A stretch of 7,985 bases of DNA from assembly GCA_007133145.1 (NCBI GenBank), contig SLNF01000169.1, positions 1-7,985 on the forward strand, in the 5' to 3' direction. The DNA comes from Nitriliruptorales bacterium. Its GTDB lineage: Bacteria > Actinomycetota > Nitriliruptoria > Euzebyales > Egibacteraceae. A program made the position numbers and the translations under genes. Shown here piece by piece: positions 1 through 6,934 of the stretch. The notes beneath the pieces were generated by a model, which was given only the letters and a program-made list of their open reading frames with translations, had not been told where the DNA came from and did no database searches. The number at the start of each line of letters is the position of its first letter. Positions within the stretch are counted from its first letter, which is position 1.

Positions 1-135
1 GCCACCGGGCTCGCGCTCGCGCTCGACGACGACGACGTCGGCGCCGGCACGGGCGAGACGCTCGGCGGCGGTGAGCCCGGCGGGCCCGGAGCCGACGATG
101 GCGACGTCGGCACGGCGGCGCGGCAGCCCTGTCAT
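1..135 (-). CDS. FAD/NAD(P)-binding oxidoreductase, N-terminal fragment (cut by window edge)
   Basis: Only the first 45 codons are in the window. The translation has a short basic leader, then a beta strand and a dinucleotide-binding loop GSGPAG at residues 15-20, and a second strand VVVVE whose Glu38 is placed to bind the ribose of FAD. This is the classic Rossmann fold start of a flavoprotein disulfide-reductase-like oxidoreductase. The ATG overlaps the stop of the upstream GlpA-like gene as ATGA, and a GGGAGG ribosome-binding site lies six bases before it (142-147), so the start is well supported and translation is probably coupled. From knowledge of similar operons (for example the Thermotoga TM1432-TM1433 region), the partner of a kinase plus GlpA-like protein is a second flavoprotein that takes electrons from the dehydrogenase. 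That role is inferred from position. The catalytic and C-terminal parts cannot be seen, so a thioredoxin-reductase-like or sarcosine-oxidase-alpha-like protein is equally possible. Confidence 0.85.
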   Translation of the reverse strand, partial: MTGLPRRRADVAIVGSGPAGLTAAERLARAGADVVVVEREREPGG

Positions 136-1574
136 CGCTGGCCTCCCGCCTGCGCCTCGGCGAGCAGCGCCGCGACCTCCGCGCCGCAGTAGAAGGCCTG
201 GCAGCGCCCCATCGTCGCGCGGGTGCGCCGCCGCAGCCCGGCGAGATCGCGCGGCGGCAGGGGCGAGGCGAGCGCGTCGCGGATCTCGCCCTGCGAGACG
301 CGCTCGCAGAAGCAGATGATGCGGCCGTACGCAGGGTCGGCGGCGAGACGCTCGTCGTCGGCGTAGGGACGGCGTTGGGCCTCACCGATCGGGGGCATCG
401 CCGGTGGGGCCGGCAGGCCCTCGCGGGGGGTGAGCGCGAGACCGGCCTCGGCGAGCAGGCCGGCGACGTGCTCGCCGAGCGCCATCGAGGAGGTCAAGCC
501 CGTCGAGCGAATCCCGCCGAGGCAGAGGTAGCGCTGCGCCTCGTCGACCTCGACGACGTAGTCGCTGTGCTCGGTCGCGGCACGCAGGCCCGCGTAGACC
601 GCGGTGATCTCCTCGCCCTCGAGTGTGGGCAGGAGCCGTCGGGCCCGCTCGCGCAGGCCGGCGAGCCCCGCCTCGGAGGTCGCCGTCTCGCGGCGGTCGG
701 TGAGGTCCTCCGAGGTCGGTCCGACCATGACGTTGCCGTAGACCGTCGGGCTCACGAGCACCCCCTTGCCGCGGGCGGTCGGCACCGGCAGCACGACACG
801 GTCGACGTGGGCGCGCGCGAGCTTGTCGTAGACGATGAGCTCGCCCCGCCGCGGGGTGACGGTGAAGCGGGCGTGGCCGAAGGCACGGTCGAGGTGGTCG
901 GCGCCGAGGCCGGCTGCGCCGACGACCCAGCGGGCCTCGACGGGGCCCGCCGCGGTGGTGAGGGTCGTGCGGTCGGCGCCGACGTCGACGCCGGAGACCT
1001 CAGCGCCGAGGAGCATCGCCGCGCCGCGGGCCTGAGCGTCGAGCGCGAGCGCCAGGGTCGTCGACCACGGGCAGATGATGCCCTCGTCGGGCACCGAGAG
1101 CCCGCCGAGCACCCCCCCGCCGAGGGAGGGCAGCCGCGCGTAGACCTCCTCGGCGGTGAGGAGCTCGGCCCGCTCGTAGCCGTTCTCCCGGGCCTTGGCC
1201 TCGAGCCCCGGCAAGGCGGCGAGCTCGTCGTCGTTCCAGGCGACGAGGACCGCGCCGGTGCGCTCGAGGGGGATCCCGGTGGCCTCGGCGTAGTCGCCGA
1301 GGAGCTGCCAGCCACGCGCGACGAGCCGGGCCTCGAGGGTGCCGGGCCCCGCATCGAAGCCGGTGTGCCAGATCGCGGTGTTCGCCTTGCTCGTCACATC
1401 GCCGACGTCGCCGCGGGCCTCGATGAGCGCGACGGAGAGGTCGTAGCCGGCGAGCTCGCGGGCGACCGCGCAGCCGACGACGCCGCCGCCGACGACGGCG
1501 ACGTCGTAGATGGGCCCAGCACCCGAGACCGAGGGCCTCGCCGGGGCGGCGCCCGGTGCGACGCCCTCGGCCAT
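132..1574 (-). CDS. GlpA-like FAD-dependent glycerol-3-phosphate dehydrogenase with C-terminal BFD-type [2Fe-2S] domain
   Basis: This 480-residue flavoprotein probably oxidises a polyol phosphate, most likely sn-glycerol 3-phosphate to dihydroxyacetone phosphate. A DAO-type FAD domain (about 22-375) carries GGGVVG at 29-34, Glu52 ending the second strand, the GlpA-type segment SKANTAIWHTGFD at 62-74 and the C-terminal FAD loop GIRSTGLTSS near 354-363. A Pro-rich linker (about 385-400) leads to a BFD-like iron-sulfur domain with Cys421, Cys423, Cys458 and Cys463 (CxC-x34-CxxxxC, including MGRCQ). This architecture is known from E. coli GlpA, though this protein is shorter. No membrane segment is visible, so it should sit in the cytoplasm or at the membrane face through partners. 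The ATG at 1574 overlaps the kinase stop as TGATG. An in-frame GTG one codon earlier (1577) would give a four-base GTGA overlap and better spacing to an AGGG, so the start is uncertain by one codon. Other DAO enzymes acting on 2-hydroxy acids are an alternative, but the kinase neighbour favours a polyol phosphate. Confidence 0.88.
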   Translation of the reverse strand: MAEGVAPGAAPARPSVSGAGPIYDVAVVGGGVVGCAVARELAGYDLSVALIEARGDVGDVTSKANTAIWHTGFDAGPGTLEARLVARGWQLLGDYAEATGIPLERTGAVLVAWNDDELAALPGLEAKARENGYERAELLTAEEVYARLPSLGGGVLGGLSVPDEGIICPWSTTLALALDAQARGAAMLLGAEVSGVDVGADRTTLTTAAGPVEARWVVGAAGLGADHLDRAFGHARFTVTPRRGELIVYDKLARAHVDRVVLPVPTARGKGVLVSPTVYGNVMVGPTSEDLTDRRETATSEAGLAGLRERARRLLPTLEGEEITAVYAGLRAATEHSDYVVEVDEAQRYLCLGGIRSTGLTSSMALGEHVAGLLAEAGLALTPREGLPAPPAMPPIGEAQRRPYADDERLAADPAYGRIICFCERVSQGEIRDALASPLPPRDLAGLRRRTRATMGRCQAFYCGAEVAALLAEAQAGGQR

Positions 1575-3004
1575 CACGCCCCGCCCTGGCCCAGCGTCAT
1601 CTCCACCCCTTCGCGCCACTCCCCGAGCAGCGCGGCGGCCTGCTCGGCTGAGCGCTGCGGCTCGTAGGTCTGCGACGGCGTCCACTCGTCGATCGCCCCG
1701 GCGAGGGTGAGCCCGTCGTCGAGGGCGAGCCGTCCGAGCGCGGCGACCCCGAGGGCGGTGGCGTGCGGCGAGGGGTAGACGTCGACGGGGGCCTGGAGGA
1801 GATCGGCCTGGGCCTGCATGAGGACCCGCGACTGCGTGAGGCCGCCGTCGACGCGCAGCCGCTCGATGGGGCGGCCGAGGTCGTCGGCGATCGTGTGGGC
1901 GAGGTCGGCGATCTGCGCGGCGATGCCCTCGAGCACCGCACGCACGAGCTGGGGCGCCTCGGTGGACAGCGTGAGACCGAGCAGCGCGCCCGTCGCGTCG
2001 GGCCGCCACCACGGCGCGGCGAGCCCGGCGAGGCCGGGGACGAAGAGCGCCCCGGCGCTGTCGTCGGCGGCAAGGCGGTCGAGGTCGGCCGGACCGCTGA
2101 TGACCCCGAGGTCGGTGAGCCAGCGCACCGCCGAGGCGGCGGTGTAGACCTGGCCGTCGAGGTAGTAGCGCGTCTCGCCGCGGGCCCGCCACCCCACCGA
2201 CGTCGTGAGCCCCACCTCGGAGCGCACCGCGTCGGTGCCGGTGTTGCCGAGCAGGAACGCCCCGGTGCCGTAGGTGCACTTCGCCGATCCCGCCTCGAGG
2301 CAGCCCTCGGCGATGAGCGCGGCGGGCTGGTCGACGATGAGCCCCCCGACGGGGGCCGGCGCGCCGAAGGACTCGGTCTCGCCGACGACCTCGTCGCAGG
2401 CCACGATGCGCGGCAGCGGCTCGTCGTCGAGGCCGAAGACCGCGAGGAGGTGCTCGTCCCAGACCCCCTCATCGAGGTCGAGGACGAGCGAGCGGCTCGC
2501 CGTGGCGACGTCGGTGACGAACGCGCCGGTGAGCTTGTGGATCAGCCAGCTGTCGGTCGTCGTGACCACGCCCTCGCGGCTGAGGTGCCGACGGACCCAG
2601 GCGAGCTTGGGCGCGGAGAAGTAGGGGTCGAGGACGAGACCGCTGCGGCGGGCGACCTCCTCGCCGTGCTCCTCGCGCAGCGGTGCGCAGATCTCCTCGG
2701 CCCGGCTGTCCTGCCAGACGATCGCCTGGGAGTGCGGCGCGCCGGTGTCGGGGTCCCAGGCAAGCACGGTCTCACCCTGGTTGGCGAGCGCGACGACGTC
2801 GATGGCGCCGCCCGCCTCGGCCACGGCCCGACGCCCCGCCTCGAGCACCGAGGCGAGCAGCGCCTCGGGGTCCTGCTCGACGGCACCGCCGCCGAGGTAG
2901 GCCGGGCGGACCTCCTCCTCGGCGATCGCCACGACGCCTTCCTCAGGATCGACGACGAGGGCCTTCGTGCCCGAGGTTCCTTGATCGATGGCCAGCACCC
3001 GCAT
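1574..3004 (-). CDS. glpK: FGGY-family carbohydrate kinase, glycerol-kinase-like
   Basis: This 476-residue cytoplasmic kinase (E. coli GlpK has about 500) should transfer the ATP gamma-phosphate to glycerol or a related polyol, feeding the dehydrogenase encoded directly downstream. GlpK landmarks run in order: phosphate loop DQGTSGTKA at 7-15, EQDP at 43-46, AIVWQD at 94-99 with Trp97, GLVLDPYFS at 122-130 with Tyr128, catalytic-base segment DQPAAL at 225-230, TYGTGAFLLGNTG at 244-256 with Phe250, and the C-terminal ATP motif DGG at 386-388. One key difference is visible: the glycerol-binding NQRET motif reads NQGET at 75-79, replacing the Arg that contacts glycerol (Arg83 in E. coli) with Gly77. 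The loop matching the fructose-1,6-bisphosphate site of E. coli GlpK (GGTRIP) reads FGAPAPVGG and has no Arg, so that control is probably absent. The start is fixed by AGGAGG six bases upstream; a 35-residue upstream extension has no such signal and no kinase homology. Kinase assignment is near certain; glycerol as substrate is likely but unproven. Confidence 0.85.
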   Translation of the reverse strand: MRVLAIDQGTSGTKALVVDPEEGVVAIAEEEVRPAYLGGGAVEQDPEALLASVLEAGRRAVAEAGGAIDVVALANQGETVLAWDPDTGAPHSQAIVWQDSRAEEICAPLREEHGEEVARRSGLVLDPYFSAPKLAWVRRHLSREGVVTTTDSWLIHKLTGAFVTDVATASRSLVLDLDEGVWDEHLLAVFGLDDEPLPRIVACDEVVGETESFGAPAPVGGLIVDQPAALIAEGCLEAGSAKCTYGTGAFLLGNTGTDAVRSEVGLTTSVGWRARGETRYYLDGQVYTAASAVRWLTDLGVISGPADLDRLAADDSAGALFVPGLAGLAAPWWRPDATGALLGLTLSTEAPQLVRAVLEGIAAQIADLAHTIADDLGRPIERLRVDGGLTQSRVLMQAQADLLQAPVDVYPSPHATALGVAALGRLALDDGLTLAGAIDEWTPSQTYEPQRSAEQAAALLGEWREGVEMTLGQGGA

Positions 3005-3010
3005 GAGACG

Positions 3011-3016
3011 CCTCCT
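3011..3016 (-). promoter_or_regulatory. Ribosome-binding site of the glycerol-kinase-like gene
   Basis: The minus strand reads AGGAGG here, six bases before the ATG at 3004. It decides the start against an in-frame ATG 35 codons upstream (3109), because the protein from 3004 begins directly with the conserved FGGY first strand. Confidence 0.85.
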
Positions 3017-3099
3017 CAACTCGACACCCGACGTCGGCGACCGTCCCCCGTGCAGCCGGCGCAGGGCCTCACGGCCCGGGCCGCACCAGTCCTCGACGC

Positions 3100-3128
3100 A
3101 ACGTCGCACGGCGCCGTGACGCGGTCAA
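3100..3128 (-). promoter_or_regulatory. Candidate promoter with palindromic operator upstream of the kinase operon
   Basis: In the 235-base gap before the kinase gene, the minus strand has a -35-like TTGACC (3128-3123) and, 17 bases on, a poor -10-like GACGTT (3105-3100). Almost the whole spacer is a perfect 12-base palindrome, CACGGCGCCGTG (3107-3118), where a repressor could block polymerase. The position, about 95 bases before the start codon, suits a leader of a regulated sugar-alcohol operon. The weak -10 and the ease with which GC-rich DNA forms palindromes keep this tentative. The rest of the gap (3005-3239) shows another GC palindrome at 3072-3083 and no gene or clear terminator. Confidence 0.3.
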
Positions 3129-3239
3129 GCGTGCTGGTCGGGCAAGCCGGCGCCCGACGCACGGCAGCCCTGGTGCGCGACGGACGAAGGCTGCGCATGC
3201 GTCGCGAAGGGCACGACGTGGACGCGCGACCGTGGCGAC

Positions 3240-4919
3240 TCAGGACTCCTCGGCCGGCACGGCGCGGGCGATGCGCTTGGCGAAGGTGTAGACCCGCCGG
3301 AGCTGCTCGATCGTCTCGGTGCCTCGGGTGTAGGCCGCGACCCGCTTCGGGGCGTCGGCACCGAGCCGGGTGGCCTGGTGCGCGGCGACCTCGTCGAGCA
3401 GTTCGTTGACCTCCGGCTTGGCTTCGAGGACGCGGGCCGCCGCGTCGGCGTCGCTCTCGGCGAACGCCCGCTGCGCGAGGGCGAAGAGCTCGGTCATCGT
3501 CCGGTGGAAGTCGCTGACGACCCGCAGGCTCTCCTCGCTCAGCGGGACGCCGTCGTCGAGGCGGCGGAGGCCGATGCGGACGAGCTCGTGCTGCACGACG
3601 TCGCCGACGAGCTCGTAGTTGCTCGCCACGCGCATGAGCCGCGTGAGCCGTGCTCCCTGCTCCTCGGACAGCGACTCGTCATCGATCGCCCGCAGGTACT
3701 GCAGGATCGCCTCGTAGAGGCGGTCGATCTCGTCGTCGGCGTCGGCGAGGGCGGCGAGCTCGCGTCGCGAGCCGGTGAGCACCGTGGGCACGCTGCGGTC
3801 GACGAGGTCGACGACGTGCTCACCGAGGCGGGAGACCTCCCGATGAGCGAGGTCGAGCGCGACGGAGGGGGCGTTGAGCACCCCCTCGTCGAGGTAGCGC
3901 GGCTCGGCGCGCTGCTCGGAGGGCCGCACCGGCACGAGCCGCTCGACGAGCGCGGCGAGCTGCGGGGTGAGGCCGATGAAGCCGAGGACCATGCCGGCCT
4001 TGGCGAGGGTGTAGGCGTTGGCGATCTGTCGGGGGGTCTCGGCCGCGAGGCGCGCCTGGCCCTCGAGCCCCTCGGCAGAGGGCGAGAGGAGCGTGGCGAG
4101 GTCGGCGAGCGGGCCCACGAGCAGGAGCATCACCCCGACGCCGACGACGTTGAAGACCACGTGGATGAGGCCGGCGCGCAGCGCGACTGGGGGCCGGCCG
4201 ATCGTCGCGATCATCGTCGTCACCGCCGTGCCGAGCGAGGCGCCGAGGGCGATGGCGATGCCGGTCTCCAGGGGCACGAGGCCCTGACTCGCCATGACGA
4301 TGACGATGCCGATCGCGGCCGAGGAGGACTGGATGAGCGCGGTGAACGCCGCCCCGATGAGCACGCCCGGCAGCGGACCACGGTCGGCGGCCATGAGGTC
4401 GAGGAAGGGCTCGTAGTCACGCAGCGGGGCCATGGCCTCCTGCATGAAGCCCATGCCGAGGAACAGGATGCCCAAGCCGGCGATCGCGCGGCCGAGCTCG
4501 CGGACACGTCCTCCGCGGCTGATGAACTGCGCGGCCACCCCGACGGCCACCATGCCGAGGGCGTAGCGCACGACGTCGAAGGCGATGATCTGCGCGGTGA
4601 CCGTCGTGCCGACGTTCGCGCCGATGATGACGCCGACCGACTGGGTCAGCGTGAGCAGGCCCGATGAGAGGAAGCCGATGACGAGCACCATCGTCACCGT
4701 CGACGACTGGATCGTCGCGGTGATGAGCATCCCGGTGCCGAGCCCGGCGAAGCGGTTCGACGACAGGCGCCCGAGCACGTCGCTCAGACGCGTGCCCGCG
4801 AGCCCCTTGAGCCCGGAGGTGACCCCGTCCATGCCGTGGAGGAAGAGGGCGAGGCCGCCAGCGAAGGCCATCGCCATGAGCCACACCGAGACCTCGTCGG
4901 TGGCGAGGATCTCGCTCAT
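3240..4919 (-). CDS. Na/Pi-cotransporter-family membrane protein with C-terminal PhoU-like domain
   Basis: This 559-residue protein belongs to the Na_Pi_cotrans family (NptA/YjbB type), which moves inorganic phosphate across the cytoplasmic membrane with sodium. Bacterial members can act in uptake or export. The membrane part (about 10-340) has several hydrophobic helices arranged as two repeats. Repeat one has QSS at 71-73 and GANVGTTVT at 100-108; repeat two has QSS at 197-199 and GASLGTAVT at 226-234. The paired QSS motifs are the family hallmark of the substrate site. From about 342 to the end the protein is soluble and helical, with acidic DADDEID near 393-399 typical of PhoU-like domains that bind metal and regulate phosphate traffic. 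The start at 4919 has GGAAGG six bases upstream (4926-4931); an in-frame ATG 13 codons earlier lacks this. It sits between a diguanylate cyclase gene and the kinase operon, with gaps of about 148 and 235 bases, so it is probably a single-gene unit. No phosphate-regulon box was recognised, and direction of transport cannot be told. Confidence 0.92.
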   Translation of the reverse strand: MSEILATDEVSVWLMAMAFAGGLALFLHGMDGVTSGLKGLAGTRLSDVLGRLSSNRFAGLGTGMLITATIQSSTVTMVLVIGFLSSGLLTLTQSVGVIIGANVGTTVTAQIIAFDVVRYALGMVAVGVAAQFISRGGRVRELGRAIAGLGILFLGMGFMQEAMAPLRDYEPFLDLMAADRGPLPGVLIGAAFTALIQSSSAAIGIVIVMASQGLVPLETGIAIALGASLGTAVTTMIATIGRPPVALRAGLIHVVFNVVGVGVMLLLVGPLADLATLLSPSAEGLEGQARLAAETPRQIANAYTLAKAGMVLGFIGLTPQLAALVERLVPVRPSEQRAEPRYLDEGVLNAPSVALDLAHREVSRLGEHVVDLVDRSVPTVLTGSRRELAALADADDEIDRLYEAILQYLRAIDDESLSEEQGARLTRLMRVASNYELVGDVVQHELVRIGLRRLDDGVPLSEESLRVVSDFHRTMTELFALAQRAFAESDADAAARVLEAKPEVNELLDEVAAHQATRLGADAPKRVAAYTRGTETIEQLRRVYTFAKRIARAVPAEES

Positions 4920-4925
4920 CGAGCC

Positions 4926-4931
4926 CCTTCC
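4926..4931 (-). promoter_or_regulatory. Ribosome-binding site of the Na/Pi-cotransporter-family gene
   Basis: GGAAGG on the minus strand, continuing into GG, lies six bases before the ATG at 4919. It chooses this start over the ATG at 4958. In the gap upstream, a TAGCGT (5006-5001) could serve as a -10 element, but no matching -35 hexamer was found. Confidence 0.7.
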
Positions 4932-5017
4932 GCTCTGCTGCGGCGGCGCCTCCCGCACCGCGCCGGCCGTGGGTCCCGGCCCGCGGCCGTCATGGTGGGC
5001 ACGCTAGGGCATCCGCC

Positions 5018-5041
5018 GGGTGACCGCGCAGCGGTCGACCC
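5018..5041 (-). terminator. Hairpin after the diguanylate cyclase gene, candidate terminator
   Basis: The minus-strand transcript can fold GGGT-(C bulge)-GACCGC, loop TGC, GCGGTC-ACCC: a ten-pair stem with one bulged base and a three-base loop. It begins 26 bases after the cyclase stop codon. There is no run of T after it, which is common for actinobacterial terminators, so termination is plausible but not shown. Because it also lies about 100 bases before the phosphate-transporter gene, the inner inverted repeat (5022-5036) could instead be an operator for that gene. Confidence 0.45.
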
Positions 5042-5067
5042 CTTGCCGCCCCGCGGCGCCGTGGATC

Positions 5068-6729
5068 TCAGCGCATCGCCGAGGGGACCGTGAGCAGGGC
5101 GCGGTCGACGACCGCGCGGTTGCGGCCGGCGGCCTTCGCGGCGTACATCGCCGCGTCGGCCCGCCGCAGGACCTCCGCGGCGGTGCAGTTGGTGCTCGAG
5201 ACCACTGCGGTCCCGAGGCTCGCGGTGACCGGAACCGGCGCGCCGGCGAAGGCGCGCTCGAGCATCCCCACGAGGCGGCGGCCGAGCCGGTCGGCGTCGT
5301 CGGGCGAGGAGATCGCCCACGTCAGCACGACGAACTCGTCGCCGCCGAGGCGGGCGATCGTGTCGGCCGCGCGGACGGTCTTCCTGAGCCGCTCAGCGAC
5401 CTCGACGAGGAGCGCGTCGCCGAAGGCGTGCCCGTGGGTGTCGTTGACGGCCTTGAACCCGTCGAGGTCGAGGAGATGGACGGCGAAGACCTCACCGGTG
5501 CGCTCGCTCGCCCGCAGCATCTGACCAAGGCGGTCGTCGAGCAGCGCGCGGTTGGCGAGCCCGGTCAACGGGTCGTGCAGTGCCTGATGCGCGAGGCGCT
5601 CCTCGTGGGCCTTACGCTCGGTGATGTCGCGGACGCTCACGACGGTGACCTCACCGCCCGGCACCGCAGCGGCGGCGACCGAGAGCTCGACGGGAATCCG
5701 TCGGCCGTCGCGGTGCAGCGCCGTGCCCTCCCGGGTCCCGTCGCCGTGAACCGCCGTAGGATCGCCGTCGCCGTCGGCGATCGGCGTGGTCGCCGGGAGG
5801 CGCTCTCTGCCATCGTCGCCGTCGCCGACTTCGGCGAGCAGGGTCGCGCTGTCGCAACCGATGAGCTCACCTTGCGGGTAGCCGAAGAGCTCGGCGGCGA
5901 CGGCGTTGGCACTCGTGACGCGGCCGTCCTCGCCGATGGTGAGCAGGCCGTCGGGGGCGGCGGCGAGGATCGCCCGCAACTCCTGCTCGCGCCGCGCGAG
6001 GCGCTCCCGCGCCGCGACGAGCTCGTCGACGGGCTCGAGGGAGCCGACGATGTCGTCGAAGCCCACCTCGCCCTCGGCCACGCGACGCCTGACCGCGCGC
6101 AACTGCACCCAGCCAGGCTCGGCGTCGCCCATGCGCACGAGCAGCGACACCTCGGCCTCCCGGCCGTCCGCGAGCGCAGCCCAGGCGTGCTCGGCCGCGC
6201 GGCGGTCGGCTTCGTCGACCGCCCGGAGCCAGCCGTCGCCGACGAGCTCCTCGAAGGATCGACCTGCGAGCGCGGTGGCGTGCCCGCTCGCGTAGGTCCA
6301 GCGTCCGGCGGTGTCGGCGTGGAAGACCCCGACCGGGGAGGCCGCGGCGAGCAGTTGCAGCTGCTCGACGACGTCCGTCTTGACCGCGAGGAAGTGGGTG
6401 ATCTCGCCGTCCTCGCCGTACAGGGGCGTGATCGACTGCCGGTCGGTGTAGCGCTCACCGGACTTGCGCCGGTTCACGAGCGCGCCGTGCCAGGTCCGAC
6501 CAGCAAGGATCGTCGCCCACATCTCGGCGTAGAAGGCCGCGTCGTGCGCGCCGGAGGACAGGAGGCGGGGGTTGCCACCGATCGCCTCATCGGCGGTGTA
6601 GCCAGTTATCCGGGTGAAGGCCCCGTTGACGTAGACGATCCGGCCAGACCGGTCCGTGACGAGGATGGGAGAGGTGACCGCGTCGAGGATCTGCGGGGCA
6701 TAGCTCGTCCACGACAGTCGCGTGCGCAT
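5068..6729 (-). CDS. PAS-PAS-PAS-GGDEF diguanylate cyclase
   Basis: This 553-residue cytoplasmic signalling protein should make cyclic di-GMP from two GTP. PAS 1 (about 12-121) is a typical sensor with VTDRSGRIVYVN near 24-35 and the segment GNPRLLSSG at 52-60. PAS 2 (about 122-235) is more divergent. A charged helix (about 235-253) leads to PAS 3 (about 253-372), which ends in the usual VRDITERK linker. The GGDEF domain begins at LAHQALHDPLTGLANR (379-394). It has the metal-binding DLDGFK near 421-426, an intact GGDEF at 462-466 and an inhibitory I-site RAAD at 453-456, five residues before it, so the enzyme looks active and product-inhibited. No EAL or HD-GYP domain, signal peptide or membrane helix is present, pointing to an intracellular cue such as redox state, gas or a small ligand. 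No heme- or flavin-specific residues were recognised. The start at 6729 has GAGG six bases upstream; the frame stays open 40 codons further, but that stretch has no domain similarity and no good ribosome-binding site. Confidence 0.93.
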   Translation of the reverse strand: MRTRLSWTSYAPQILDAVTSPILVTDRSGRIVYVNGAFTRITGYTADEAIGGNPRLLSSGAHDAAFYAEMWATILAGRTWHGALVNRRKSGERYTDRQSITPLYGEDGEITHFLAVKTDVVEQLQLLAAASPVGVFHADTAGRWTYASGHATALAGRSFEELVGDGWLRAVDEADRRAAEHAWAALADGREAEVSLLVRMGDAEPGWVQLRAVRRRVAEGEVGFDDIVGSLEPVDELVAARERLARREQELRAILAAAPDGLLTIGEDGRVTSANAVAAELFGYPQGELIGCDSATLLAEVGDGDDGRERLPATTPIADGDGDPTAVHGDGTREGTALHRDGRRIPVELSVAAAAVPGGEVTVVSVRDITERKAHEERLAHQALHDPLTGLANRALLDDRLGQMLRASERTGEVFAVHLLDLDGFKAVNDTHGHAFGDALLVEVAERLRKTVRAADTIARLGGDEFVVLTWAISSPDDADRLGRRLVGMLERAFAGAPVPVTASLGTAVVSSTNCTAAEVLRRADAAMYAAKAAGRNRAVVDRALLTVPSAMR

Positions 6730-6732
6730 CGT

Positions 6733-6739
6733 CTCCCTC
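6733..6739 (-). promoter_or_regulatory. Ribosome-binding site of the diguanylate cyclase gene
   Basis: GAGGGAG on the minus strand, with its GAGG core six bases before the ATG at 6729, supports this start over the upstream ATG at 6849. The 205-base gap upstream of the gene shows no clear TANNNT -10 element with a partner -35, and nothing resembling a c-di-GMP riboswitch. Confidence 0.6.
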
Positions 6740-6857
6740 GTCCCCAGCCGCGCTCCGTGGTCTCTCCCAAGGAGCCATGCAGACCGCGCGGCGACCCACC
6801 ACCTTGACGCCCGCACCTGTCCGTGTCGATCGGCCGCATGGGCGGGCACGTAAGGCC

Positions 6858-6897
6858 GCGCCCCGCGGGGTGCTCGCCTTCGCCCCCGCGAGAGGGG
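6858..6897 (-). terminator. Weak GC hairpins after the SGNH hydrolase gene
   Basis: Two short stems lie 40-80 bases beyond the hydrolase stop: CCCC/GGGG arms at 6894-6897 and 6884-6887 around a six-base loop, and the ten-base palindrome CCCCGCGGGG at 6861-6870. Neither has a T tract and both are short, so they are only possible terminator elements in a GC-rich gap. Confidence 0.22.
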
Positions 6898-6934
6898 TTA
6901 CCGGCTGACGACGGTGTCGCAGCGCGACCCGACG

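Noticed and set aside
20..45. GAC/GTC trinucleotide repeat
   Set aside because: It encodes the VVVV of the second beta strand of the FAD-binding fold, so protein structure and codon bias explain it.
3072..3083. Palindrome CGGCCCGGGCCG in the kinase leader
   Set aside because: All-GC palindromes of this length are expected often at this base composition and nothing else marks it as a site.
3016..3361. Small minus-strand frames (3198-3016 and 3361-3125) in the gap before the kinase gene
   Set aside because: One overlaps the end of the transporter gene in another frame; both are Arg/Ser/Pro-rich without ribosome-binding sites, as expected for noise in GC-rich DNA.
6380..6700. LOV photoreceptor in the first PAS domain of the cyclase
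   Set aside because: The position of the flavin-linking Cys motif (GxNCRFLQ) reads GNPRLLSSG with no Cys, so flavin photochemistry is not supported.
375..6807. Long plus-strand open frames (375-1667, 1763-3409, 3378-4667, 5020-6807), one longer than the real gene opposite it
   Set aside because: They lie antisense to genes with clear conserved motifs, have Arg/Gly/Asp/Glu-rich low-complexity translations with no domain, and arise because GC-rich codons of the real genes rarely give stops in the complementary frame.
6730..6934. c-di-GMP riboswitch or small gene in the gap before the cyclase
   Set aside because: No conserved riboswitch core was seen, and the short frames here lack ribosome-binding sites and any recognisable protein.
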